From the NCBI RefSeq assembly GCF_000227745.2, contig NC_018012.1, positions 558,001-622,000 on the forward strand: a stretch of DNA of 64,000 bases. Direction: 5' to 3'. Each line of letters begins with the position of its first letter. Positions within the stretch are counted from its first letter, which is position 1. The notes under the pieces were generated by a model. That model worked only from the letters and a program-made list of their open reading frames with translations. It was not told where the DNA came from and ran no database searches. This document shows positions 16,072-26,267 of the stretch, piece after piece. The position numbers and the translations under genes were made by a program. Source of the stretch: Thiocystis violascens DSM 198. GTDB lineage: Bacteria; Pseudomonadota; Gammaproteobacteria; Chromatiales; Chromatiaceae.

Positions 16072-17622
16072 ATGGCCAAGGCAACATTTGTAGTTCCGGA
16101 ATTGACCCAGTACACCGAAGTTCCGGCGGTCACTTCCGGTGCGATGGCGCACAGCTTGCCGTTCGTGTCGAAGCCGGAGTTTCAGGAGCCGCTGGGCTTT
16201 CCGGGCGAACTGGTCGATGACTGGCAAGCCAAGGCCATCGACAAGATGGACGACCTGCTGGGCAAATATCGCTCTTTGCGGGTCTATCTCGATTCCTGCG
16301 TCAAGTGCGGTGCCTGCACCGACAAGTGTCATTATTACCTGGGTACCAGCGACCCCAAAAACATGCCGGTCGGGCGTCAGGATCTGATGCGCAAGGTCTA
16401 TCGGCGCTACTTCACGCTGGCGGGCCGGTTTTTTCCGAAACTGGTCGGCGCCGAGGACTTCACCAAGGAAGTGCTCGACGACTGGTACAGCTATTTCCAC
16501 CAGTGTTCGCAGTGCCGCCGTTGCTCGGTTTTCTGTCCCTATGGGATCGACACGGCCGAAATTTCGATGGCCGCGCGCGAGATCATGGACAGCATTGGCG
16601 TCGGGCAGAAATACTGTAACGAAATCATCGCCAAGGTCTACAAGATTGGCAACAATCTCGGGCTGCCCGGCCCCGCGCTGGCCGATACTCTGGAAGGACT
16701 GGAAGAAGACGTCTTCGACGACACCGGCGTCAAGGTCCGTTTCCCGATCGACGAGGAAGGCGCCGAGATCCTGCTGGTCACCCCCTCGGCGGATTTCTTC
16801 GCCGAACCCCATGTCGACGGTCTGATCGGTTACGGCAAGGTCTTCCATGAGGCGGGGATTTCCTGGACCCTGAGTTCGCATGCCTCGGAAGCGGCCAACT
16901 TCGGCATGTTCATCGGTTCCTACGAGAACATGCGCCGCGTGTCTCAACGCATCCGCGAAGCCGCCATCAAGCTCAAGGTCAAGCGCATCATCTTCGGCGA
17001 GTGCGGTCATGCCTGGCGCGTCGCTTACAGTTTTCTGAACACCCTGGCCGGCCCCTGGGATTTCCTGGATCCGCGCTATCCGGTGCCGCAGCATATCTGC
17101 GAGTTCACCCACGACCTGATCCAACGCGGCAAGCTGACCTTCGACAAGAGCGAGAACGACGACAAGGTTCTGACCTATCACGATAGTTGCAACGTGGCCC
17201 GCGCCTCGCGCATGGGCGACGTGCCGGGCGGTCAGTTCGATATTCCGCGCGACATTATTCGGGCGGTCTGCAACCATTTTTACGACATGGACGAGGACAC
17301 CATCCGCGACCGGACCTTCTGTTGCGGCGGCGGCGGCGGTCTGCTGACCGACGATCTGATGGAGCTTCGGGTCAAGGGCGCCAAGCCCCGTCTCGATGCG
17401 CTGAACAATGTCATTCAGGAAAAGGGCGTCACCCACATGGCCGCCATCTGCGCCATCTGCAAGACGCAGTTCAGCAAGGTGTTGCCCTACTACGGCATGG
17501 AGATGGATCAGATCATCAGTCTGCATCAACTGGTGGGGGATGCCATCGTGCTGACTCCCGGACCCGATGACGACGCCGAGGATGATGACCTCGACGACGA
17601 AGACGACCTGAACGAAGAATAA
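16072..17622 (+). CDS. dsrK: DsrK, HdrD-like Fe-S subunit of the DsrMKJOP complex
   Basis: 516 residues. It is the cytoplasmic catalytic subunit thought to handle the DsrC trisulfide/disulfide. Two ferredoxin-type motifs (CVKCGACTDKCHYYLG and CSQCRRCSVFCPYG) are followed by CCG-type cysteine motifs (HDSCN, FCCGGGGG) as in heterodisulfide reductase HdrD. It ends in an acidic tail (DDDAEDDDLDDEDDLNEE). The gap of 138 bases to dsrL is the longest inside the second half of the operon. Confidence 0.95.
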   Translation: MAKATFVVPELTQYTEVPAVTSGAMAHSLPFVSKPEFQEPLGFPGELVDDWQAKAIDKMDDLLGKYRSLRVYLDSCVKCGACTDKCHYYLGTSDPKNMPVGRQDLMRKVYRRYFTLAGRFFPKLVGAEDFTKEVLDDWYSYFHQCSQCRRCSVFCPYGIDTAEISMAAREIMDSIGVGQKYCNEIIAKVYKIGNNLGLPGPALADTLEGLEEDVFDDTGVKVRFPIDEEGAEILLVTPSADFFAEPHVDGLIGYGKVFHEAGISWTLSSHASEAANFGMFIGSYENMRRVSQRIREAAIKLKVKRIIFGECGHAWRVAYSFLNTLAGPWDFLDPRYPVPQHICEFTHDLIQRGKLTFDKSENDDKVLTYHDSCNVARASRMGDVPGGQFDIPRDIIRAVCNHFYDMDEDTIRDRTFCCGGGGGLLTDDLMELRVKGAKPRLDALNNVIQEKGVTHMAAICAICKTQFSKVLPYYGMEMDQIISLHQLVGDAIVLTPGPDDDAEDDDLDDEDDLNEE

Positions 17623-17760
17623 AGAGACGGACGAGGCGGCCTGACCGGGGCCATCCGCGAGGGTAGGGCGTTGCCCGCTGCGCGACCCGGCCTCGCGACC
17701 TGATACGAACCCCCCCTGATCCCGCGTCAGGGCATCATTTGGTAGAGGAGACTGAACACG

Positions 17761-19725
17761 ATGGCGACTTCCAGCGACGAGATGAAGACCAAGCCCTCAT
17801 GGCGCCGTTTTGAAGACGGCAATCATGTTTGGGACAAACTGACCGACAAGATCTTCAATCAGGACACTTCCCACAAGTGTCCGACCTATGTCCACAAAAC
17901 GCCTCCCTGTCAGGGAAGCTGTCCCTCGGGCGAGGACATTCGCGGCTGGCTGCAGATCGTGCGCGGACTGGAGCAGCCGCCAGCGGGCATGGACCGGCAT
18001 GAGTACGCCTTCCGCCGCTCCACCGACGCCAATCCCTTTCCGTCCATGATGGGTCGGGTCTGTCCCGCGCCCTGTCAGGACGGCTGCAACCGCAATGAGC
18101 TTGAGGATTTCGTCGGCATCAACGCGGTCGAGCAATTCATCGGCGATACCGCCATCGCCAACGGCTATAAGTTCGACGCCGCGCCGGCCGACACCGGCAA
18201 GCGCGTCGCCATCATCGGCGGCGGCCCGGCCGGTCTGGCGGCGGCCTATAACCTGCGCCGCAAGGGGCATGCCTGCACCATTTTCGAGTCGAACGAGGGT
18301 CTCGGCGGCATGTTCCGCTTCGGCATCCCCGGCTATCGCGTCCCGCGCGACAAGCTCGACGCCGAGATTCAGCGCATCCTCGATCTGGGCCAGGTCGAGG
18401 TCAAACTCAAGACCCGCGTCGGCACCGATGTCAGCGTCGAACAGCTCGAAAAGGACTATGACGCCATCCTCTGGGCGATCGGCTGTCAGTCCGGGCGCGG
18501 TCTGCCGGTGCCGGGTTGGCAGGACACGCCGAACTGCGTCTCGGGCGTCGCCTTCCTCAAGGCGTATAACGAAGGCCGCATGAAGTTCACCGCGGGCAAG
18601 GTGGTCTGCGTCGGCGGCGGCGATACCTCCATCGACGTGGTCTCGGTCGCGCGCCGGCTCGGTCACATCACCAAGACCGGCAACAGTGATCTGCCCGAAA
18701 CCGTCATCCGCGATGGCTACGTGGCGCACGATGCCGCGAACGCCGCCGCCGCCGAGGGCGCCGAGGTGACCCTCACCTCGCTATTCACCCGCGACAAGAT
18801 GACCGCCTCCGAACACGAGGTTGAGGACGCGAACCGCGAGGGCGTGACTATTCTCGACGGCGTCATGCCGGTCGAGGTCATCAAGGATGCCAACGGCCGC
18901 GCGACCGGGCTGAAGGTCGCCGACTGCGTCATGACCGATGGCCGTCCGACGCCCGTCGACGGCACCGAGCGCGTGCTGGCCGCCGACCTGATCGTCTCCG
19001 CCATCGGGCAGGGCGGGGATCTCTCCGGTCTGGAAAAGTTCGACAATGGCCGCGGTCTGATGGACTCCGACAAGTTCTATCAGGTGCCGGGGAAGGCGGG
19101 GCATTTCGTCGCCGGCGACATTATCCGCCCGCATCTGCTGACCACCGCCATCGGCCAGGCCTGGATCGCCGTCGAATCCATCGACGCCTATATCAATCAG
19201 GCCGAGCACAAGCGCCGCCCCAAGGTCGACGTGCATCACTTCAATCTGCTGGACAAGATGACCGAGGCGCATCTGGCCCCGGAAGCCTTCAAACCAGCCG
19301 AGCGCGGCGACATGCGCGGGACGTCTTCCGCGAACTACGCCATCCACAACTACGAGGATCGCTCGGGCGCCGAGGTCATCCCGCACGACGAACTTTTCCT
19401 GGGACACTTCAACTTCCAGCCGCGCAATCTGCGCAAGGAAGAAGTGCCAAGTGCCGAGGACGTGCTGGGTCATTTCCACGAGCGCGTCATCGGATTGACC
19501 GAGGCCGAGGCGATCGACGAGGCCAAGCGCTGCATGAGCTGCGGCATGTGCTTCGAGTGCGACAACTGCGTCATCTTCTGCCCGCAGGACGCCGTCTTCC
19601 GGGTCGACAAGAACAGTCGGACAACCGGCCGTTACGTGGATACCGACTATGCCCGCTGCATCGGTTGCCACATCTGTGCCGATGTCTGTCCGACCGGCTA
19701 CATCAAGATGGGACTGGGCGAGTAA
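17761..19725 (+). CDS. dsrL: DsrL, iron-sulfur flavoprotein NAD(P)H:acceptor oxidoreductase
   Basis: 654 residues. Related to the small subunit of glutamate synthase. Elements in order: N-terminal cysteine motifs (PPCQGSCPSGEDI, CPAPCQDGCNR), FAD-binding IIGGGPAGLAAAYN, a second nucleotide motif VCVGGGDTSIDV, and C-terminal ferredoxin clusters (CMSCGMCFECDNCVIFCP, CIGCHICADVCPTGYIK). In sulfur oxidisers DsrL binds DsrAB and passes electrons from sulfur oxidation to NAD(P)+. GTAGAGGAGACT lies before the ATG. Confidence 0.95.
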   Translation: MATSSDEMKTKPSWRRFEDGNHVWDKLTDKIFNQDTSHKCPTYVHKTPPCQGSCPSGEDIRGWLQIVRGLEQPPAGMDRHEYAFRRSTDANPFPSMMGRVCPAPCQDGCNRNELEDFVGINAVEQFIGDTAIANGYKFDAAPADTGKRVAIIGGGPAGLAAAYNLRRKGHACTIFESNEGLGGMFRFGIPGYRVPRDKLDAEIQRILDLGQVEVKLKTRVGTDVSVEQLEKDYDAILWAIGCQSGRGLPVPGWQDTPNCVSGVAFLKAYNEGRMKFTAGKVVCVGGGDTSIDVVSVARRLGHITKTGNSDLPETVIRDGYVAHDAANAAAAEGAEVTLTSLFTRDKMTASEHEVEDANREGVTILDGVMPVEVIKDANGRATGLKVADCVMTDGRPTPVDGTERVLAADLIVSAIGQGGDLSGLEKFDNGRGLMDSDKFYQVPGKAGHFVAGDIIRPHLLTTAIGQAWIAVESIDAYINQAEHKRRPKVDVHHFNLLDKMTEAHLAPEAFKPAERGDMRGTSSANYAIHNYEDRSGAEVIPHDELFLGHFNFQPRNLRKEEVPSAEDVLGHFHERVIGLTEAEAIDEAKRCMSCGMCFECDNCVIFCPQDAVFRVDKNSRTTGRYVDTDYARCIGCHICADVCPTGYIKMGLGE

Positions 19726-19742
19726 GGCCCTTGGAGGCGTCG

Positions 19743-20216
19743 ATGGCTACAGCCGTACTCAGAGCCAGCCTCGTCGCCGTCGGATTGGTCTGGACGCTTG
19801 CCGTCCAGACCGTTCAGGCGGAGGACGTGAAGCGTTACGTGGTCGAAGGCTCGCGGGCCGCGGGGCTTGAATCCTGTGTCGAGCCAACCGAACGGATGCG
19901 CCGTCAACACATGGAGTTCATCAAGCATCAACGTATCGCCACGGTTCATGAAGGCATCCGAACCGAGAAATACAGCCTGTCCGGTTGTGTCGACTGCCAT
20001 ATCAGCTACGACCAGGAACGGGTTCCCAGGCCAATCAACGATCCGGATCAGTTCTGTGGCGCCTGCCATGCGTTCGCCGCCATCGACCTGAATTGCTTCG
20101 ACTGTCACGCCGCCGTGCCCAATGGGGCGCGACTCGATGCCACGGCCATTGCCGCGCATCGGGCGGCGGGTGTCGGGCCGTTGGTCCAGTCTCGTCGCGA
20201 TGGAGAGGACCGCTGA
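19743..20216 (+). CDS. dsrJ: DsrJ, periplasmic triheme cytochrome c
   Basis: 157 residues from ATG 19743. An N-terminal signal anchor (LVAVGLVWTLAVQTVQA) is followed by exactly three CxxCH haem motifs: CVDCH, CGACH and CFDCH. DsrJ is the periplasmic subunit of DsrMKJOP; one haem in characterised members has unusual His/Cys ligation. It starts 17 bases after dsrL and ends just before the dsrO start. Confidence 0.95.
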   Translation: MATAVLRASLVAVGLVWTLAVQTVQAEDVKRYVVEGSRAAGLESCVEPTERMRRQHMEFIKHQRIATVHEGIRTEKYSLSGCVDCHISYDQERVPRPINDPDQFCGACHAFAAIDLNCFDCHAAVPNGARLDATAIAAHRAAGVGPLVQSRRDGEDR

Positions 20217-20217
20217 G

Positions 20218-21003
20218 ATGAAAGACGAAAACAAAGCCATCGACGACGCGGTCGATCCCAGCCGTCGCGCCTTCATGGGCGTGGCCGCCGGCGTCACGGC
20301 CGCGGTGGTCGCCCCCGGCGTGCTGCTGCATGCGGTCTCCGCCGCGCCGCGCTCGGAGGCGGTCACCGCCGATGTCCGCTGGGGGCTGCTGATCGATACC
20401 GCCAAATGTGTCGACGGCTGCTCGGCCTGCGTCACGGCCTGCGACCAGGAGAACGGGCTCGATCTTCAGTCCAAGCCGGAGGGACAGCCGCCGCTCAAGT
20501 GGGAGAGTCAGAAAGCGGCCTGGATCCGCAAGGTCAAGCTTCAGGACAACCAGACCGGGCGGGTCACCACGCTGCCCATGATGTGCCAGCACTGCGAGCA
20601 TCCGCCCTGCGTCGATGTTTGTCCCACGGGCGCCTCCTTCAAGCGCGCGGATGGCATCGTCATGGTGGACCGCCACCTCTGCATCGGCTGCCGCTATTGC
20701 ATGATGGCCTGTCCCTATAAGGCCAGAAGTTTCATCCACGAGGAAATGCACGGCCAACTCACGGCCGTCCCGCGCGGCAAGGGTTGCGTCGAGAGTTGCA
20801 ATCTCTGTGTCCATCGCCGCGATTTCGGCGAGCCATCCACGGCCTGCGTCGATGCCTGTGCCGCCGAGGGCCACCAGGCGATCGTGTTTGGCGATCTCAA
20901 GGATCCCGCGAGCCCGATCAGCCAATTGCTCAAGGAGATGCCGAGCCGGCAGATCCGCGAGGATCTGTCCCTGAACACGGGCGTGCGCTATTCCGGCGTC
21001 TAA
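20218..21003 (+). CDS. dsrO: DsrO, Tat-exported ferredoxin-like subunit of DsrMKJOP
   Basis: 261 residues from ATG 20218, chosen because GGAGAGG sits at good distance and because it puts the twin-arginine motif (DPSRRAFMGVAAG) near the N-terminus. The mature part has the four cysteine groups of a 4x[4Fe-4S] protein (CVDGCSACVTACDQEN, CQHCEHPPCVDVCPTG, CIGCRYCMMACPYK, CVESCNLC with CVDACAAEG). It wires DsrP to DsrJ on the periplasmic side. The start almost abuts the dsrJ stop. Confidence 0.94.
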   Translation: MKDENKAIDDAVDPSRRAFMGVAAGVTAAVVAPGVLLHAVSAAPRSEAVTADVRWGLLIDTAKCVDGCSACVTACDQENGLDLQSKPEGQPPLKWESQKAAWIRKVKLQDNQTGRVTTLPMMCQHCEHPPCVDVCPTGASFKRADGIVMVDRHLCIGCRYCMMACPYKARSFIHEEMHGQLTAVPRGKGCVESCNLCVHRRDFGEPSTACVDACAAEGHQAIVFGDLKDPASPISQLLKEMPSRQIREDLSLNTGVRYSGV

Positions 21004-21024
21004 ACAAGGCGAGTGAAACCGATC

Positions 21025-22275
21025 ATGAAACGAATCGTCTATCGCGAGTGGCGTATCCCGCCCGCTCGGTATTGGGGCATCCTCGGCATCCTGGCAGCGG
21101 TCGCGGGCACGGCCGTCCTCGCCTTCGGCTACATGGAGCACACCGGCCACTGGGTCACCGGCATGAACAACTCGGTGGTGTGGGGTACCCCGCACGTCTT
21201 CGCCGTGTTCCTCATCATCGCCGCGTCCGGCGCGCTCAATATCGCCTCCATCGGCACCGTTTTCCACAAACCGATCTACAAGCCGCTCGGACGCCTTTCC
21301 GGTTTGCTGGCCGTGGCGCTTCTGATGGGCGGGCTGCTGGTGTTGGTCATGGATCTGGGACGACCCGAGCGGCTCATCGTGGCCATGACCCACTACAACT
21401 TCAGTTCCATCTTTGCCTGGAACATCTTTCTCTATACCGGTTTCATGGTGATCGTCATCGCCTATCTCTGGACCATGGCGGATCGTCAGGGCGGGCCGTT
21501 CAACCACCCGGTGGGGATTCTGGCCTTTCTGTGGCGTCTCGCGTTGACGACCGGCACCGGCGCCATCTTCGGCTTTCTCGTTGCCCGTCAGGCCTATGAC
21601 GCGGCGATTCTGGCGCCTATGTTCGTCATCATGTCCTTCGCCTACGGACTGGCGGTTTTCATGCTGGTGCTGATGTTCACCTTCCGCGACGAAGGTCGTC
21701 CGATCGGACCCAAGATCATGAGGCGCTTGAAAAATCTTCTGGGCGTCTTCGTGGCCGGCGTGCTCTATTTCACCCTGGTGTATCACCTGACCAATCTCTA
21801 CGGTGCCAAGCATGACGACCTGGAGCACTGGCTGCTGTTGAGCGGCGGGATCTATACCTTCCTGTTCTGGATCGGCTGGGTGCTGATCGGCGGCCTGCTG
21901 CCGCTCGGAATCCTCTATCACCCGGAGCTGAGTAAGGATCGCAACTGGATCGTGGCCGCCTGCGCCCTGGTCATCCTGGGCGGACTGGCGACACTGTACG
22001 TGATCATCATCGGCAGCCAGGCGTATCCCATCCAGATGTTCCCTGGCCAGACCATCCTGGAGTCCGGCTTTCTCGATGGCGTGAACGGTCAGCCTGGCCC
22101 CTATAATCCGACCATCCCCGAAGTTCTGTTGGGGCTCGGCGGGGTCGCGGTGGCATCGATCATCACGGTCGTGGGTGTGCGGGTCTTGCAATTCCTGCCC
22201 GAATCGCTGGCGGACGACGTGGTCCCGATCGACGAGGAGACCCTGAGCGAGGAGGCATTCGCCAAGCCGGCCTGA
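21025..22275 (+). CDS. dsrP: DsrP, NrfD-type integral membrane quinone subunit
   Basis: 416 residues from ATG 21025; a GTG at 21013 would add four residues. Around ten hydrophobic segments are visible, starting with YWGILGILAAVAGTAVLAFGY, typical of the NrfD/PsrC family that exchanges electrons with the quinone pool without cofactors of its own. It partners DsrO and DsrJ. It is followed after 5 bases by dsrN. Confidence 0.94.
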   Translation: MKRIVYREWRIPPARYWGILGILAAVAGTAVLAFGYMEHTGHWVTGMNNSVVWGTPHVFAVFLIIAASGALNIASIGTVFHKPIYKPLGRLSGLLAVALLMGGLLVLVMDLGRPERLIVAMTHYNFSSIFAWNIFLYTGFMVIVIAYLWTMADRQGGPFNHPVGILAFLWRLALTTGTGAIFGFLVARQAYDAAILAPMFVIMSFAYGLAVFMLVLMFTFRDEGRPIGPKIMRRLKNLLGVFVAGVLYFTLVYHLTNLYGAKHDDLEHWLLLSGGIYTFLFWIGWVLIGGLLPLGILYHPELSKDRNWIVAACALVILGGLATLYVIIIGSQAYPIQMFPGQTILESGFLDGVNGQPGPYNPTIPEVLLGLGGVAVASIITVVGVRVLQFLPESLADDVVPIDEETLSEEAFAKPA

Positions 22276-22280
22276 GACCG

Positions 22281-23660
22281 ATGGCCCATCTTTATCTCGC
22301 CGCGCCGCAGAAATCCTCCGGCAAGACCACGCTGACGATCGGACTCTGTCGCGAATGGCGCAATCGCGGTCTGGTCGTGCAGCCTTTCAAGAAAGGTCCC
22401 GACTTCATCGACCCGCTCTGGTTGACTCAGGCCGCTGGACGCGCCTGTTTCAATCTGGACTTCCATACCATGGACCGGGCCGAGATCGCCGCCGCGTTCG
22501 GTGACGAACTCGGCACGGCCGATCTCGGTCTGATCGAGGGCAATGTCGGCCTGTTCGACAGCACCGATCTGGCCGGTGCCAACAGCAACGCCGAACTCGC
22601 CAAACATCTGCGCGCCCCGGTCGTTCTGGTCGTCAACTGTCATGGCATGGCGCGCGGAATCGCGCCGCTCCTGCTCGGCTACCGGGCCTTCGATCCCGAT
22701 CTCAATCTTGCTGGCGTGGTTCTCAACCGGGTTGGCGGTTCCCGTCACGCCGCCAATCTGGTCCGGGTCGTCGAGCACTATACGGATCTGCCGATGCTCG
22801 GCGTGCTGCATCGCGATGACGCGATCATGATCGAGGAACGTCATCTGGGGTTGATGCCGAGCAATGAAGCGGATGGCGCCGAGGCATGGATCGAGGGGAT
22901 TCGCCGCCGGATCGCCGATCAGGTCGATCTGGAACGCCTGCTGACGATTGCCGAGCAGGCGCCGCGGCCCGAGCCGGTACCGGCGCCCGCCTCGCCGATC
23001 GCCGACACTGGCGCGCCGCTGCGGATCGGCATCGCCCGCGATGCAGCCTTCGGTTTTTATTACCCCGACGATCTCCGCGCGCTCGCCGCCGGCGGTGCGG
23101 AACTGGTCTCCTTCAGTCCCCTCGACGACGCCGAACCGCCAGAGGTGGATGCGTTCTTTCTCGGCGGCGGGTTTCCCGAATCCCGCATGGCCGAACTGGA
23201 AGCCAACCGCTCGATGCGCCAGGGGATCGCCGACTTCATCGCCGGCGGCGGTCCGGTGTATGCCGAGTGCGGCGGTCTCATGTATCTCTGTGCGGGGCTG
23301 ACCTGGAAGGGCGAGCGCCGCGCCATGGTCGGCGCGCTCAAGGCCGAGGTCGAAATGCGTTCGCGGCCGCAGGGCCGGGGCTATGTCAGGCTGCGCGAGA
23401 CGGCAGACTTTCCCTGGCCCCGCGCTGCGCAGGGTTGTGCCGATATCGCCGCCCATGAATTTCACCACTCCGCAGTGGTGCAACCCGATCCGTCCTGGAC
23501 CTATGGCTATGACGTGCTGCGTGGCGTCGGCGTCGATGGGGCGCATGACGGCATTGTGCAGGGCAACCTACTGGCCTGCTACAGCCATCTGCGCGCGGTT
23601 GGCGGAAACCGCTGGACCGCTCGGTTTCTTGCGCATATCCGGCGGTGCTTGGGGGATTGA
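22281..23660 (+). CDS. dsrN: DsrN, CobB/CbiA-like amidotransferase for siroheme amide
   Basis: 459 residues. Homologous to cobyrinic acid a,c-diamide synthase. The N-terminal P-loop domain has APQKSSGKTTLTIG and FKKGPDFIDPLW. The C-terminal class I glutaminase domain has FFLGGGFPES and the nucleophile Cys in YAECGGLMYL, with EFHHS near the end as the His region. It amidates siroheme to the siroheme amide cofactor of DsrAB. Last dsr gene here; dsrR and dsrS do not follow. Confidence 0.94.
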   Translation: MAHLYLAAPQKSSGKTTLTIGLCREWRNRGLVVQPFKKGPDFIDPLWLTQAAGRACFNLDFHTMDRAEIAAAFGDELGTADLGLIEGNVGLFDSTDLAGANSNAELAKHLRAPVVLVVNCHGMARGIAPLLLGYRAFDPDLNLAGVVLNRVGGSRHAANLVRVVEHYTDLPMLGVLHRDDAIMIEERHLGLMPSNEADGAEAWIEGIRRRIADQVDLERLLTIAEQAPRPEPVPAPASPIADTGAPLRIGIARDAAFGFYYPDDLRALAAGGAELVSFSPLDDAEPPEVDAFFLGGGFPESRMAELEANRSMRQGIADFIAGGGPVYAECGGLMYLCAGLTWKGERRAMVGALKAEVEMRSRPQGRGYVRLRETADFPWPRAAQGCADIAAHEFHHSAVVQPDPSWTYGYDVLRGVGVDGAHDGIVQGNLLACYSHLRAVGGNRWTARFLAHIRRCLGD

Positions 23661-23741
23661 CGAAGGGTCGAGCGGGGGTTGCGTAACAGTTCGCTATTTC
23701 CTAATTTTTCTTACAGATCTTCATCATGGCAGTGAGGCGCA

Positions 23742-24533
23742 TCAGGGGATCACCAGTGTGATGCCGGGTGTCAGTCGATCCGGATCCTCGATCACATGAC
23801 GATTGGCCTCGAAGAGGGCTCGCCACTGTTGACCGCTTCCATAGAAGCGGTTGCCGATCAGGGCGAGGGTGTCATTGGGGCGCACGCGGTAGACGCTTTG
23901 GGCGTCGATGACGCTGGCGAGTCGGAACTGCCGGCGACGCAGTGTCTGTTCCGCCTCCGCGAGTCTGGCGTCCCGGTCCTCTGCCCGGTCGTCGCGTTTT
24001 TTCGCGTCGCGCAGCTCTGCGAGCGCCTCGACGGCCAATTGCCGAGCATCCTCGGCGGTCAGGCTCCCTCCATCCAAAACCGGCAAACGGCGCTGCAGGT
24101 CGGCGATGCCGCGATTGAGTTCGGCATTCGCTTGTCGCGCCGAACTCAATTCGGAGGTCAGGCGCGCAATCTCGGCCTCGCGGGCGTTCAGCCGATGCTC
24201 TAACTCGTCGCGGGCACGGCGCAGTTGCTCGATCTGTTGCAGACCTTCAGCCAAGTGCCGTTCAGCCTCCATCCGCGCCTGATCCGCATTCTTTCGGGCG
24301 TTGGCGGACTCCTTGAGTTTACCTTCCATTCCGGCAATGCGTCGTCTGAGTTCCTCAAGCGGGGCCTGGTTCTCATCGCTTGGGAGTAACTCGGTTGACG
24401 CCAGCGCTGAGGTCGCGGAGATGTCAACCGAATCGCTCAAGGCGTTGTCCGTCCAGACAATCGTCAACAGCAGAATCGCTGGGGCAGCGAGCACCCATGA
24501 TGGAGATTCCCGCTGGAATCGACAATGACGCAT
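23742..24533 (-). CDS. LysM-domain protein with coiled coil
   Basis: 263 residues from ATG 24533, chosen for CAGGAGAC upstream. An N-terminal signal or anchor (SWVLAAPAILLLTIVW) is followed by a long heptad-like coiled coil (about residues 55-160, rich in Arg/Glu/Ala), and a C-terminal LysM-like segment (YRVRPNDTLALIGNRFYGSGQQWRALFEANRHVI). FimV and related envelope proteins share this order. It likely binds peptidoglycan. It is convergent with dsrN, occupying the place where dsrR/dsrS lie in Allochromatium vinosum. Confidence 0.82.
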   Translation of the reverse strand: MRHCRFQRESPSWVLAAPAILLLTIVWTDNALSDSVDISATSALASTELLPSDENQAPLEELRRRIAGMEGKLKESANARKNADQARMEAERHLAEGLQQIEQLRRARDELEHRLNAREAEIARLTSELSSARQANAELNRGIADLQRRLPVLDGGSLTAEDARQLAVEALAELRDAKKRDDRAEDRDARLAEAEQTLRRRQFRLASVIDAQSVYRVRPNDTLALIGNRFYGSGQQWRALFEANRHVIEDPDRLTPGITLVIP

Positions 24534-24732
24534 TCCGATGTCTCCTGGCATGACGTCGATCGGGTCCGGATTGACAGGCGTTGTGTCGGCGGGCACCAGC
24601 CTCGCGGTCACCCAAGGCGATTGGTGGGATACGGTTTCCATGATGAACAACGAAACACGTACACAGCGTCAACCACCGATGGCGTGTGCGAGGCCGCGCC
24701 GCGCGCGCAACGCCTGCCGTGCCGGACGCGGT

Positions 24733-26094
24733 TTACCCGATGGATGGCAGGCCGGAGAGGGCCATGGCGACCTCGTTCTCGGCATACTCCAGATCCTTGA
24801 GCTTGCCGCCCAGATAATCCGTATACGCCTGCATGTCGAAGTGACCATGTCCGCTCAGGTTGAACAGAATGGTCTTGGCCTCGCCGGATTCGCGGCACTT
24901 CTCGGCCTCGTCGATCACGGCGCGCACCGCATGGTTGGCCTCGGGCGCTGGGATGATGCCTTCGGCCTTGGCGAACTGGATGCCGGCGGCGAAGCATTCC
25001 AATTGATTGTAGGAACGCGGATCGATATGGCCGAGCGCGGCCAGATGGCTGATCTGCGGCGCCATGCCGTGATAACGCAGTCCGCCCGCATGGAAGCCCG
25101 GTGGCACGAAGGTGGAGCCGAGCGTATACATTTTGCACAGCGGCGTCAGATGGGCTGTATCGCCGAAATCGTAGGCGAACAATCCCTTGGTCAGAGTCGG
25201 ACAGGCCGATGGTTCGACCGCGATGCTCCGAATCTTGCGCCCGCCGCGCATCTGCTCGCCGATGAAGGGGAAGGCGATGCCCGCGAAGTTGCTGCCGCCG
25301 CCGGTGCAGCCGATCACCATGTCCGGATAGGCGTCGGCCATTTCCATCTGCTTTTGCGCCTCCAGTCCGATCACGGTTTGATGCAGCAGGACATGGTTCA
25401 GCACGCTGCCGAGCGCGTATTTGGTGTCGTCGCGCTGGGCGGCCAGTTCCACCGCCTCGCTGATGGCGATGCCCAGGCTGCCGGTGCTGTCGGGGTGCTC
25501 GGCCAGGATCGCGCGGCCGGATTCGGTGGTGTTGCTGGGGCTGGCGATGCACTCGGCGCCGAAGGTTTCCATGAAGGCGCGGCGGTAGGGTTTCTGGTTG
25601 AAACTCACCTTGACCATGTAAACCAGGATTTCCAGCCCGAACATCGATCCGGCCAGGGCGAGCGACGATCCCCACTGACCGGCGCCGGTCTCGGTGGTGA
25701 TGCGCTTGACGCCCTCGGCCTTGTTATAAAAGGCTTGCGCGATGGCGGTGTTGGCCTTGTGGCTGCCGGCGGGGCTGACGCCTTCGTACTTATAGAAGAT
25801 CTTGGCTGGCGTGTTCAGCGCCTTTTCCAGCCGCCGCGCCCGAAACAACGGGGAAGGACGCCATTGACGCAGCACCTCGCGCACCGGCTCCGGGATCTCG
25901 ATCTCGCGCTCGGTGCTCACCTCCTGCTCGATCACGGCGCGCGGGAAGATGACTTCCAGTTCCGCCGGGGAGATCGGCTGCTGGGTGCCGGGGTGCAGGA
26001 TCGGATCCAGCGGCTGGGGCAGATCCGCATTGATGTTGTACCAGAAGCGGGGAAGGTGCTGCTCATCGAGCAGATATTTGACTGCGTCGCTCAT
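24733..26094 (-). CDS. TrpB2-type tryptophan synthase beta-like PLP enzyme
   Basis: 453 residues, longer than standard TrpB (about 400) and of the TrpB2 form. The PLP lysine lies in [16 protein letters not shown], and the phosphate-binding loop is [17 protein letters not shown]. TrpB2 enzymes condense indole (or a related nucleophile) with serine, often without the TrpA partner; no trpA is nearby. It begins [20 protein letters not shown], typical of the family. Single gene, leftward. Confidence 0.9.
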   Translation of the reverse strand: MSDAVKYLLDEQHLPRFWYNINADLPQPLDPILHPGTQQPISPAELEVIFPRAVIEQEVSTEREIEIPEPVREVLRQWRPSPLFRARRLEKALNTPAKIFYKYEGVSPAGSHKANTAIAQAFYNKAEGVKRITTETGAGQWGSSLALAGSMFGLEILVYMVKVSFNQKPYRRAFMETFGAECIASPSNTTESGRAILAEHPDSTGSLGIAISEAVELAAQRDDTKYALGSVLNHVLLHQTVIGLEAQKQMEMADAYPDMVIGCTGGGSNFAGIAFPFIGEQMRGGRKIRSIAVEPSACPTLTKGLFAYDFGDTAHLTPLCKMYTLGSTFVPPGFHAGGLRYHGMAPQISHLAALGHIDPRSYNQLECFAAGIQFAKAEGIIPAPEANHAVRAVIDEAEKCRESGEAKTILFNLSGHGHFDMQAYTDYLGGKLKDLEYAENEVAMALSGLPSIG

Positions 26095-26267
26095 GCTGTC
26101 ATCGGGCCTCGGTGGTGGATGGGGCGACTAGCGGTCAGGACGCCGCGGGTCGCTGTCGTTCGGTTGTCAAGTGTGCCGGTTTTCGATCGGCGCTTGTATT
26201 CTAAACCGCGTCCGGATAAAAGACGTTGTCTCAAGTGATTCCCCCGCTCATTGAAAGTGATTAAAAC

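Noticed and set aside
15976..17529. 517-residue open frame on the minus strand
   Set aside because: Antisense to dsrK; no known motif, and dsrK is certain.
20035..22191. 718-residue open frame on the minus strand
   Set aside because: It lies opposite dsrJ, dsrO and dsrP, whose motifs are clear. The composition (His/Asp/Gln/Gly-rich) is typical of antisense frames in GC-rich DNA.
24538..26238. 566-residue open frame on the plus strand
   Set aside because: Antisense to the TrpB2-type gene, which has all PLP motifs.
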